From Ministeria vibrans ATCC 50519 (lineage: Eukaryota > Opisthokonta > Filasterea): a stretch of 28,248 nt of DNA. The position numbers and the translations under genes were made by a program. The stretch spans positions 8,042-36,289 of the forward strand of contig CALSCP010000734.1 of assembly GCA_943704425.1 (NCBI GenBank), read 5' to 3'. The notes under the pieces are model-generated. The model was not told the DNA's origin. It saw only the letters and a list, made by a program, of their open reading frames with translations, and ran no database searches. Position 1 is the stretch's first letter. Each line of letters begins with the position of its first letter. Positions 21,277 to 28,248 of this stretch are shown here, piece after piece.

Positions 21277-22719
21277 ATGTCCGATCGCAATATTGATGAT
21301 AGCGCAGGCCTAGGGTTGTCTCGATCGTTGGATTTGACGGATGATGACGACAGTGAAAAAATGTTGAGGCGACAATCCCATTCGAATTCGAAGGGAGGTC
21401 GCGATATCGATCGACGACGCACGACTGGCGGGACAGCAACGGCGCCACATGGACAAGGTGCAGCTGTGAGGATGAAAACAACACGACCCGCTTGGGTTGG
21501 TCCACTAGACTGGAGAGAACCCGTCGACTCGCCGAGTGTCATAGCAACGGCATCCAAGTCTTCGCGACGACATCAACAATGCGTGTCTGGCGAAGCACAG
21601 GAACGCTACTGCACAGCAGGGGCAGTTGATGCGGTCGAGAAAAGCAAAGACCGGTTGCGAACAATGCATGACGTTGGCGCACCCTACCGCCCAAGAGGAG
21701 GACAGCACACCTCAACAATAGCGACAACCACAACGTCGAGAGGTGCATCTAGTGCAGCTAGTGGTCCACGCCATACGGTGCCATCACGGGTGCAGCGGGC
21801 AGCCGCGGCAGCAGCTCTGGCTACAGCAACCGCCCTGAGTCGTCAAGGTGTATTCTTGAAAAAAAAGACAAAGAAAAAGCAGTCGAAGCAGGGTCGCTCC
21901 GAGTCGCAACGTCAGCAGTCTACACGCGAAGCAGCGCGCACAGTGTTGAAACTAGCCGAGGATCACTTCGTGGACTACTCGCGTCATCGACGGCGAACTC
22001 GCGCTTACGTGGAGAGCGATCAAGGTGAATATAGCGATCGCGAGCAGAAGATTGACGCTGAGCTACGTGCCAGTGTGCGGTATGCGTCGCAAACTTTGCG
22101 CACGCCGACGTTTGTTGGTCGGCAGCAGACGTCGACGCGACCGATTGCGTTGATGTCAACTTCGGTACGGCATGCCACGATACCAGCAGCGCGTGGTGAT
22201 GGTGGAGTGCCGACCGAAAGCCAGAGCACGCGTACCCGCGCGCGCGGCAGTGTCAGGACCACGAGTGCCCACGTACGCGTCGTGCAAGCTCGGGGGCTCT
22301 CAACGTGTAGAAAGCCTAGGGACGAGCTGGAGGGCACTGACTTACTCACGAGCAGTCTCAAGGCCCTTCAGTTGGCAGAGGAGCAGCTTAAAACGCCGGT
22401 GGGATCACGAAGGAAGAAGAGGGCGAAGAAGGTGGTCGAGACAACGTTAAAGGGGCGTCGGGAGCACACGAGCCATGAGAATGATCATGTGATGGACCAG
22501 CCAGGTGTAAACGTAAACGCAATTGGTCGACCGAAGACGTCGCGGGTGGTTTTGGCGACGTCGACAGGAGCACTGAGTGACAGCGAACAAGTTGAAGAAG
22601 ACGACCAAGAAGAAGCGACAGTGCGTGAATTAAGGGCCTCATTAAGCTCGAGCGGTAGCGACGACGTTGACGATGACAATGACGATGAAGATGATGAAAT
22701 TGATGATGAGCATGACTGA
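21277..22719 (+). CDS. Unrecognised disordered basic protein with acidic tail
   Basis: Single-exon gene of 480 residues starting at ATG 21277. I do not recognise the family. The protein is rich in Arg, Ser, Thr and Ala and is probably mostly disordered. Notable parts are a Trp-containing segment near residues 71-86 (RPAWVGPLDWREPVDSP), the most likely conserved motif; an Ala-rich helix next to a Lys block (KKKTKKKQSKQG) near 180-210; a helical-looking stretch LKLAEDHFVDYSRHRRRTRAY around 225-245; and a strongly acidic C-terminus (DDVDDDNDDEDDEIDDEHD). It shares a 91-bp promoter with the FAM184-like gene, which suggests, without proving, a common cellular context. Codon use resembles its neighbours, so it looks native. 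Confidence 0.72.
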   Translation: MSDRNIDDSAGLGLSRSLDLTDDDDSEKMLRRQSHSNSKGGRDIDRRRTTGGTATAPHGQGAAVRMKTTRPAWVGPLDWREPVDSPSVIATASKSSRRHQQCVSGEAQERYCTAGAVDAVEKSKDRLRTMHDVGAPYRPRGGQHTSTIATTTTSRGASSAASGPRHTVPSRVQRAAAAAALATATALSRQGVFLKKKTKKKQSKQGRSESQRQQSTREAARTVLKLAEDHFVDYSRHRRRTRAYVESDQGEYSDREQKIDAELRASVRYASQTLRTPTFVGRQQTSTRPIALMSTSVRHATIPAARGDGGVPTESQSTRTRARGSVRTTSAHVRVVQARGLSTCRKPRDELEGTDLLTSSLKALQLAEEQLKTPVGSRRKKRAKKVVETTLKGRREHTSHENDHVMDQPGVNVNAIGRPKTSRVVLATSTGALSDSEQVEEDDQEEATVRELRASLSSSGSDDVDDDNDDEDDEIDDEHD

Positions 22720-22844
22720 CGAAGACTGTGTAATGTGAATGGAATAAGTTATTATTGAATATTGATCGAATCGACGTAAGAAATAATTATCCATGCTTAC
22801 ATTATCATTAATTATCATAATTTTTCATTCCTCTTTCTAGTTCC
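22720..22844. other. AT-rich intergenic spacer
   Basis: 125 bp between two plus-strand genes. It contains AATAAG (22743) and several TTATTA/TAATTAT stretches and must hold both a 3' end and the SH2 gene's promoter. TTTCTAG just before the next ATG could be an acceptor for a 5' UTR intron. Confidence 0.5.
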
Positions 22845-24730
22845 ATGAAGGTAAGGCATTTGGCGATCCGTTTGTTGTTGTTGTTAGTGGTGGTGGTGTT
22901 GGTGTACTGGTGTTTGGCAGTGCACGGTGCTCACCTGCGCTGGGGGCTTTGGGTGTGCAGAAGGCGGGCAAGGCGGCGAAGAAGGACGTCCATCCGCAGT
23001 TCTACGACTGGGTCATGCGCATGCCCAATGTTGAATTCATCGGAGAGTGCATGCTTCGCTTGATTGGCGACGACTACGAGAACGAATGTGCACCCGGTAG
23101 GCATTGCCGCAAACAACGAAACAAGAATCCTTTTTTTTTCATCTCACTTGTTGTGGTTGTGTGTGCGACGCAGACACGGACGAGGTGGACGCCCATCTGC
23201 CGCCTGTGCCGAAAACCCAGTACACCGACGTGGGTGCGGCCGCCGAGCAGGCTGACGAAGTCTATGAGAAGCTCAAAATGTCGCGAGAGGAAGACAGCAT
23301 CGACAAGTAAGAGAAAAACACGCTGTGACGCTGAAGGGCCGTCGGCCCGCTCAACCCCTCTTGTGTGTTGCAGGCGGTCGTCGACCATTCGCAAGATGGA
23401 AAAGAACAGCACGGACGAGCAGAAGACGGTCCAGTCGAGCTTTGTGCCTGAAGAGTTTGTGATGCCGCTCGAGGCCAAACCGATTCCTTTGCCGCCGGCG
23501 ACGCCCGCTGCGGCCTCTAAAGGAGCCCCCAAGGCGTTTGCACGAGTGTGCCATGGCGCGTTATCGCGAGAGGACATCGACGTGTTGCTGCAGCCGGAGT
23601 GTATTGGTACATATTTGGTGCGTGAAAGCACCAGTCGCAAAGGAGACTACGCACTTTCCTTGCGCATGGTCGCCAAGGTCAACCACTACAAGCTGGTGAT
23701 TGATGGGGAGAGCTTCAAAATTGGTAAGAATTGAAACGGGATAATAGTTGTGGACTAACAGGATGTGTGCATAGCGGGGCGCACATCGCAGTCTCGAGCG
23801 TGGACATCGCTGGATGACATGGTTCTGGATGGACTCAACAGTATGGACCCCGGATGGCAGCCCAAGCAACTTGAAATGGTACGGAGTACGAGTGTGGGCG
23901 AAAGAACAAAGTGACGGAGAAAGAGCGAGGGAGAGAGTGAGTGTGTGTGTATGTGTATGTATGTGTGTGTATGTGTGTGTGTGTGTAAAAAAAAATTATA
24001 TAATTATATTATATATATATATATGTGTGTGTGGCGTGTATGTCTTTGTGGTGTGTGTGTGTGGCGTGTATGTCTTTGTGGCGTGTGTGTGTGTGTTTGT
24101 GCGTTGAGTTTCCATGTAGATCAAAGCGAATCATGAGCGGAGGCAAAAGGAGCTGCTCAGTGCCCAGCGAGTCACTCAGATTGAGAATGATGAAGATCTC
24201 TACGAATCAACGGTACGTATAGTTTTCTCGTGTGTGTGTGCGTGTGTGTGTGTGTGTGGGGGGGGGTTGCGTGTTTTTTCGTTTTTTGTTTTGTTTTTTT
24301 GGGGCGTTAGATTTGTTGCTTTATTTATTTTTATCGACGCTGTGTGTGTGATGCTAAACCTTTATCATGACGACAGCCGCACCAAATCAAGTCGGTGAGT
24401 GAGGTGGCCAAGTCAAGCAACAAGAAGTCTAGTGCACCGACGACGCCGCCCGTGCCCCCGCCGACGTCCACGCCACCCGGCAAGAAGGGCGTCGATCGCC
24501 CGCCGTCGCTGCCCCCTGCGCGGGGCGCCGCTCGCGCCCCGTCTGTCCGTGGCACTCGTATGCACGCCTTCAAGCCCCGCAAGGAGATGAGCCCCGTCCC
24601 CTGCTCTGCCTGCAAGAAGCCTATCCTTTCTCTTGGCTTTGGGCGCACCATGTCCCTGCAGTGCAGCCAGTGCGGCGACTGTCAGCACGTCCTTTGTGCA
24701 AACCGCAAAAATTGCCGTGGTCCTAAATAA
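22845..24730 (+). CDS. SH2 and C1-like domain signalling protein
   Basis: Predicted phosphotyrosine-signalling adaptor. Exons 22845-22850, 22961-23096, 23174-23306, 23374-23723, 23775-23878, 24120-24212, 24377-24730 give 391 residues. The SH2 domain spans about 147-238: LSRED supplies the helix A arginine, GTYLVRES holds the pTyr-binding R175, and VNHYKLV holds H196. The usual first Trp (WFHG) is replaced (VCHG). The last 55 residues fit a C1-type zinc finger, H337-x12-C350-x2-C353-x16-C370-x2-C373-x4-H378-x2-C381-x5-C387, with slightly non-standard third and last spacings. Between them are a charged helix (EDLYESTP) and Pro-rich SH3-type segments; PPVP and PLPPATP precede the SH2. Several tyrosines are candidate sites (DYENE fits pYxN; EVYEKL). 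SH2-then-C1 order recalls chimaerins, but no RhoGAP domain follows. The first exon is ATG AAG only. AATAAA overlaps the stop. Confidence 0.85.
23938..24119. repeat. (GT)n/(AT)n-rich intron with 30-bp duplication
   Basis: This SH2-gene intron contains interrupted TG repeats, an AT palindromic stretch (about 23995-24024), and a perfect 20-bp segment (GTGGCGTGTATGTCTTTGTG) repeated at 24031 and 24061, a 30-bp tandem duplication. Confidence 0.85.
24230..24267. repeat. (GT)n microsatellite with G8 run
   Basis: TG repeats followed by a G run of about nine, near the donor of the last SH2-gene intron (24213-24376). Confidence 0.85.
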
Positions 24731-24731
24731 A
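24726..24731 (+). terminator. AATAAA overlapping SH2-gene stop codon
   Basis: The final codons are AAA TAA followed by A, so the polyadenylation signal and stop overlap, the third such case in this window. Confidence 0.5.
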
Positions 24732-24794
24732 CTGAAACAACCATAATATCCGTTTTCACCTTTCAAGCTTCTCATACCAATGTTTTTCAATTAT

Positions 24795-24800
24795 TTTATT
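24795..24800 (-). terminator. AATAAA polyadenylation signal, sterol oxidase gene
   Basis: TTTATT on the plus strand gives AATAAA on the minus strand about 45 bp after the TAA stop at 24844-24846, a normal position for this gene's 3' end. Confidence 0.6.
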
Positions 24801-24843
24801 GTGTAAAATAATGAGTTTAAGACGGTATCCGCCCTCACGCAGA

Positions 24844-25132
24844 TTAGTCAAAGAAGCGAGCGCGAAGAACGGCCCAGAAGCCAATGTCAGCCTCCTTACA
24901 GCCGATGTCACTGCCCCGCAAACCTTGCAGCGCAAGCCCGTTACGTCCGCCCTGTGCTTTGTAGGTCTGAAGCTCATCTGGTGTCTGCGGCATGTACGTG
25001 CCCATCAACTGATCCAGCAGCTATAGTACCAATCCATTTAAACACCTCCTTTTATCGATTAAGAGACGTACCTTGAAGTTGAAGCCGTAGCAGCCGCGCA
25101 TGAATTTGTGGTGCGAGTCTACCAGAGAGAGA

Positions 25133-25212
<80 letters not shown>

Positions 25213-25639
25213 AAGTGAGAGAGAGAGAGAGAGAGTCAAAGAGAGAGAGAGTCAAAGTGAGAGAGAGAGAGAAGAGGGGGAGAAAGAAACAAAGTGATAG
25301 AGAGAGAGACAGAGAGAGAGAGAGGGAAAGGGAAAGAAAGAAGAGAGAAAGAAGCACAGTAATAGAGAGAGAAAAGTATGAGGGAAGAAAATGAGAGGTA
25401 AAAAATGAGTCAGTGGAGAGGGCAAAAAAAAAGATTCAAGCAACTGAAGAGGGTCGCACCGTGCATGCGTGGCCCGCCAATACCCAGGTAGCGCCGAGGG
25501 TCAAACACAAAGTCGTAGCCAGAATGGTCATAGTACGAATTGATAGTGATGTACGCAAGCCTGCAATTGCGAAGTCAGCATAGGAGAAAAAAATGAGACG
25601 GGAAGTGAGTGTGGAAGAGAACGTGTGTGAACGTGTGTA

Positions 25640-25723
<84 letters not shown>

Positions 25724-26946
25724 AAAGGAGGGAGAAAAACAAAGTGATAGAGAAAGAGAGAGAGGAGAAAAAACAAATAATAGAGAAAAAGAAACAATTA
25801 TTAATAATAGAGAAGAAACAAAGTAATAGAAAAAACTTGGTGATAGAGAGAGGAGAAGAGAAAAACAAAGTGATAAAGAGAAAAAGAAACAAAATGATAG
25901 AGAGAGAGGAGAAAAAAAAACAAATAATCACATGTAAAAAACAGTGATAGAAGAAACAAAGATAGAGAAAGTGACAGAGAGAGAGAAAAAGAAAGGAACA
26001 AAGCAAAATACGAGCGTACAACCTACCAAGTCCAATGTGTGAAAAGATGAACACGCGAGCCACCTAGAATAAGAGGGCCAATGACACGGGGCAGGCCCAT
26101 GATCAAGACCTCGCCAGGATGCATGTAGAGGTCGGCTAGAGCCCACGGCACCGTCAGACGGTGATGCACTCCATGGACGTGCTTGAAGAGCCACGGCGTG
26201 TGCATCAGCCGATGGACAACGTAGCCTGGAAGATCCTCACAGAGCACTGCACAGAAGGAATGAGGCGAGTTGGATACCTTTCGAGCACGTACTGAAGAAG
26301 GGGATGAAAAGGAACGCCTCGGCGAGACTCGGTAGCGGACTCATGTGCGTGAATCCTCGCCATTTAAAGAAAAGACCGCCCATACACACCATGGGGATGA
26401 TGGTGGTGACAAGGAGAAAGAGCGACTGCTTCGCACACATCCAACATTCGGCGGCCGTCGGATACTTGCGCGAGCGGTCGTGATGCCAGTGAACGCGTTG
26501 CGACTCCAGCACGGAGAACTGCCCAAGGTCAAAGATGGTAAAGACAATCGGAGGCAACGTGTTGCACACGATCATCAGGAGCGACGTACCTACGCAACGG
26601 CGAAAGACAGTCAACAGACTCACAACAACAGCAACACCAACTTCGTACCAACCGCAAAGACGTACTCAAACGAGTGCGGCTCCACGTAGCGAACCCAAAG
26701 AACAGCAAGTTTCGCGTCGATGGCGTCGATGATCCCCGTTCGCAGTGGCGCGGGAGGGAATGCAATGCAAAACAGCGCCGTCATCGCCACCGTCAGCTTC
26801 AGCACAATCGCAACGGACATCGCGACCCCGCTTCCGTCCCAATTAGTCGGCAGCACTGCAGTCTTGTCCAATGCTGTCGTCGTGGCGGTCGCGCAGGAGT
26901 TGGGCTCCGCCCCTGAGAGCGCCTTGCTTCGTCGAGTGCTCACCAT
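24844..26946 (-). CDS. ERG25/MSMO-like fatty acid hydroxylase superfamily enzyme
   Basis: Membrane di-iron oxygenase, most like C-4 methylsterol oxidase of sterol synthesis in the ER. Minus-strand exons 26946-26649, 26589-26293, 26246-26027, 25560-25460, 25118-25072, 25020-24844 give 379 residues. The three histidine clusters are intact: HRLMH (210-214), HGVHH (223-227) and HDSHH (305-309). LPSLAEAFLFIPFFMLCEDLPGY before the first cluster and HTPWLFKHVHGVHH agree with ERG25 proteins; I chose the exon 2 donor (GTACGT at 26292) because it preserves that family's spacing. About four hydrophobic segments precede or flank the clusters. It is longer than usual, with an N-terminal extension and about 45 residues after the family's normal end. 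Another acceptor lies just upstream of the ATG (CCCCAG, to 26956), so a 5' UTR intron or an unseen coding exon is likely. Other sterol desaturase-type hydroxylases remain possible. Confidence 0.88.
25124..25209. repeat. (GA)n tract in sterol oxidase intron 4
   Basis: A long GA run, CT-rich on the transcript, sits beside the acceptor of the 25119-25459 intron. It grades into units of GTCAAAGTGAGAGAGAG and then GAAACAAAGTGATAGAGAG (25286-25304). Confidence 0.9.
25639..25718. repeat. (GA)n tract in sterol oxidase intron 3
   Basis: A second long GA run, in the 25561-26026 intron, again CT on the transcribed strand. Long arginine-glutamate open frames here are artefacts of the repeat. Confidence 0.9.
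25735..25985 (-). repeat. Tandem degenerate copies of the dispersed pyrimidine motif
   Basis: About seven diverged copies of AAACAAAGTGATAGAGAGA (sense strand TCTCTCTATCACTTTGTTT) at roughly 30-bp spacing, for example at 25736, 25806, 25864 and 25887. The sense core is the same as in introns of B55, HIG1 and the scaffold gene. Confidence 0.75.
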
Positions 26947-27494
26947 CAACAAATCCTGGGGAAAAAAAAAAACTAAGAAATGGGAGTTAGAAAGGAGTTA
27001 TCACAGAACCAAAAATCATCGCTGAGTAGATCCTCTTCGATCGCCTGTTTCACGCAAGACTCCATATCCATTATCCACTGTATGAGTGGCACCCCACACC
27101 AATAGCAAACCATCATGTAGTCTTTCGAGACCCCTGGCCTTCAGCAACAGTACACCTTCCAATGTTCGAAGCAATAGTTCCAATTTGAAAGGAAAGAAGC
27201 CACTAATCAATAAATTAATCATCACTTGCTCGTGTGCGGCGCTGCTGTAGCAGAGCACCTCGGGGAAGTGGGAGCAGATCGGCCGTGCCGACGTGACGCT
27301 AGTCTGCCCAGATTTGCGCTTAAGCGAGAGGAAGACGTCGTGTACGCGGCCAAGCTGATTGCTTGAGTGACTGATCTGATGCTCATGAGTCATGACTGAT
27401 TGTGTTCTGATTGTGTACTGATTGTGTTCTGATCAAGTGTCGAAAAAAAAAAGTCGTAAAATTTCTTCTTAAAAATAATAATAAAAAGTCCGCC
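26947..27494. other. Intergenic region between sterol oxidase and hAT remnant
   Basis: 548 bp with no gene I can support. The left edge holds a strong minus-strand acceptor (pyrimidine run then CCCCAG at 26956), probably for a 5' UTR intron of the sterol oxidase gene. A 125-codon open frame (27393-27016, minus) shows no recognised domain. The right part holds the 11-bp repeats and an AT-rich patch next to the transposase stop. The hAT element's terminus is probably within this stretch, but I could not find a terminal inverted repeat because the other end is off-window. Confidence 0.5.
27396..27434. repeat. 11-bp subterminal-type tandem repeats
   Basis: CTGATTGTGTT, CTGATTGTGTA, CTGATTGTGTT and a partial CTGATC follow one another exactly. 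They lie about 60 bp beyond the stop of the hAT transposase. hAT elements often carry short subterminal repeats bound by transposase, so these may mark the element's 3' end. Confidence 0.7.
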
Positions 27495-28248
27495 TTATTC
27501 TGTCGCCGCAGTCTCGCTGTCGACGTCACGGAAAGGCCATCCGTTGCTGCGCAAGTACACCAAGGCGCGTAGCGTTCGGTCGGACAGGCGACCAGCGCGG
27601 AAGGGTGTCGCGACGCGCCCTCCGCTACTGAACAAGCGCTCGCCCATCAAACTGCTGGCTGGCATACAGAGGTACGCATAGGCGAGCTGGCAAAGGTGGG
27701 GATACACGGTGCGGTTCTGCCACCACCACTCCAGGGCCACATCAGCAGCAGCAACGTTGTAGCCGGCGCGTACAATGTCTGGGGCGCTTGTCTTTGAAGT
27801 ACTTGTCCACCTCGTCGTCAAGCGCCTCCTTCGCCTTGCCCAGCCACTCCGCCTGCTCGAGTCCTGAAAAGTCGTTGAAGGGTGTAGAGTTGGCAGTCCT
27901 CGAGCGCTTTGGGCATGCGTCGCCATCGGTGTCATCGTCAGCAGCTGTTGTTGTTGTGCAGTCGATTGTCTCGTGTTGTCGTTTCTTGGCGCGCTGCTTG
28001 AAATGATCGGCAATGTCACCGCTGACAACACATCGTCGAGAATGCTCGTCGCTGTTGCGTGGTACTCCTTCGTTTCGGGGTCCTCGATCATGGGTGCGCG
28101 GACGAGATGTTCGGTAGTGGCGGCGTTGAGCCTCTCGATCTCGGCAAGGTGGGTTTCATACATGGTGGCAGCGAGCTTCTGAGAGAACGCTTCCTTCAGC
28201 TTCTTCTTCGTGGAAGAGACAGCCATGTGCTGCAGCCTGACAAACGGC
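27495..28248 (-). pseudogene. hAT-family transposase, frameshifted and truncated by window
   Basis: The C-terminal half of an hAT transposase. The hAT dimerisation domain is unmistakable near the end: DVALEWWWQN, YPHLCQLAYAYLCMPASS, ERLFSSGG and LRALVYLRSN. Reading through the region needs three frame segments: one from the window end to about 28020, a second about 28020-27795 (containing SGLEQAEWLGKAKEALDDEV), and the original frame from about 27790 to the stop at 27495-27497. Each segment looks coding, and there is no room for introns at the switches, so two single-base frameshifts are likely. The 5' part, including the catalytic domain, lies outside the window. MAVSST at 28226 is an internal Met, not the start, because the frame stays open to the edge. 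Sequencing error is the alternative to decay. Confidence 0.85.

Noticed and set aside
22845-23063. Open frame starting with a hydrophobic leader-like stretch (MKVRHLAIRLLLLLVVVVL), resembling a signal anchor
   Set aside because: The hydrophobic part is the 110-bp first intron of the SH2 gene. 110 is not a multiple of three, so reading through it throws the downstream SH2 exons out of frame.
25124-25209. Possible CRISPR-like or other structured array in the GA tracts
   Set aside because: Simple dinucleotide slippage repeats with no unique spacers, in introns of a eukaryotic gene.
25575-26063. 162-residue minus-strand frame of Ser/Leu/Phe looking like a membrane protein
   Set aside because: It is the CT-repeat intron of the sterol oxidase gene read through; the residues come from (TC)n and the dispersed pyrimidine motif.
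27016-27393. 125-residue minus-strand open frame between the sterol oxidase gene and the hAT remnant
   Set aside because: No family resemblance, no supporting splice signals, and it overlaps the start of the putative transposon end. It could be an unrecognised gene, but I cannot support it.

Overview
The window is nuclear DNA from a compact, intron-bearing eukaryote. It holds twelve protein genes and one broken transposon, and genes sit roughly 75 to 300 bp apart. Almost every intron is GT-AG with a strong pyrimidine tract. The best guess is a unicellular holozoan, meaning a relative of animals such as a filasterean, ichthyosporean or choanoflagellate. This is inferred from an animal-type myosin regulatory light chain with an intact MLCK-type phosphosite, an SH2 protein, a FAM184 homologue and MIC60. 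No species is claimed. Gene models are my own splice reconstructions: reading phase closes across every junction, but none has been checked against transcripts.

Layout, left to right. 1-1969: 3' part of an AidB-like acyl-CoA dehydrogenase gene (+), cut by the window edge. 2081-3300: myosin regulatory light chain (+). 3373-3919: HIG1-domain mitochondrial protein (-). 4110-6748: PP2A regulatory subunit B55 (+). 6978-9788: SAPS-domain PP6 regulatory subunit (-), convergent with B55. 10073-12927: MIC60/mitofilin (-). 13103-14736: disordered scaffold-like protein with SH3- and SH2-ligand motifs (+). 14972-17863: ubiquitin/SUMO reader with SIM, UIM and UBZ4 zinc finger, resembling RAP80 in layout (+). 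18084-21185: FAM184-like coiled-coil protein (-). 21277-22719: unrecognised disordered protein (+), divergent from FAM184 across only 91 bp. 22845-24730: SH2 plus C1-like protein (+). 24844-26946: ERG25/MSMO-type fatty-acid hydroxylase superfamily enzyme (-). 27495-28248: frameshifted hAT transposase (-), running off the window.

Functionally the region is a mixture, not one pathway. Loose themes are mitochondrial inner membrane (HIG1, MIC60), lipid metabolism (acyl-CoA dehydrogenase, sterol oxidase), phosphatase targeting (B55, SAPS) and phosphotyrosine-type signalling (an SH2-C1 protein and, 8 kb away, a scaffold ending in a YxxM motif). The most interesting items are the SIM-UIM-UBZ4 protein, the SH2-C1 protein, the scaffold, and a pyrimidine repeat motif (core ATCACTTTGTTTC) that recurs in introns of at least four genes.
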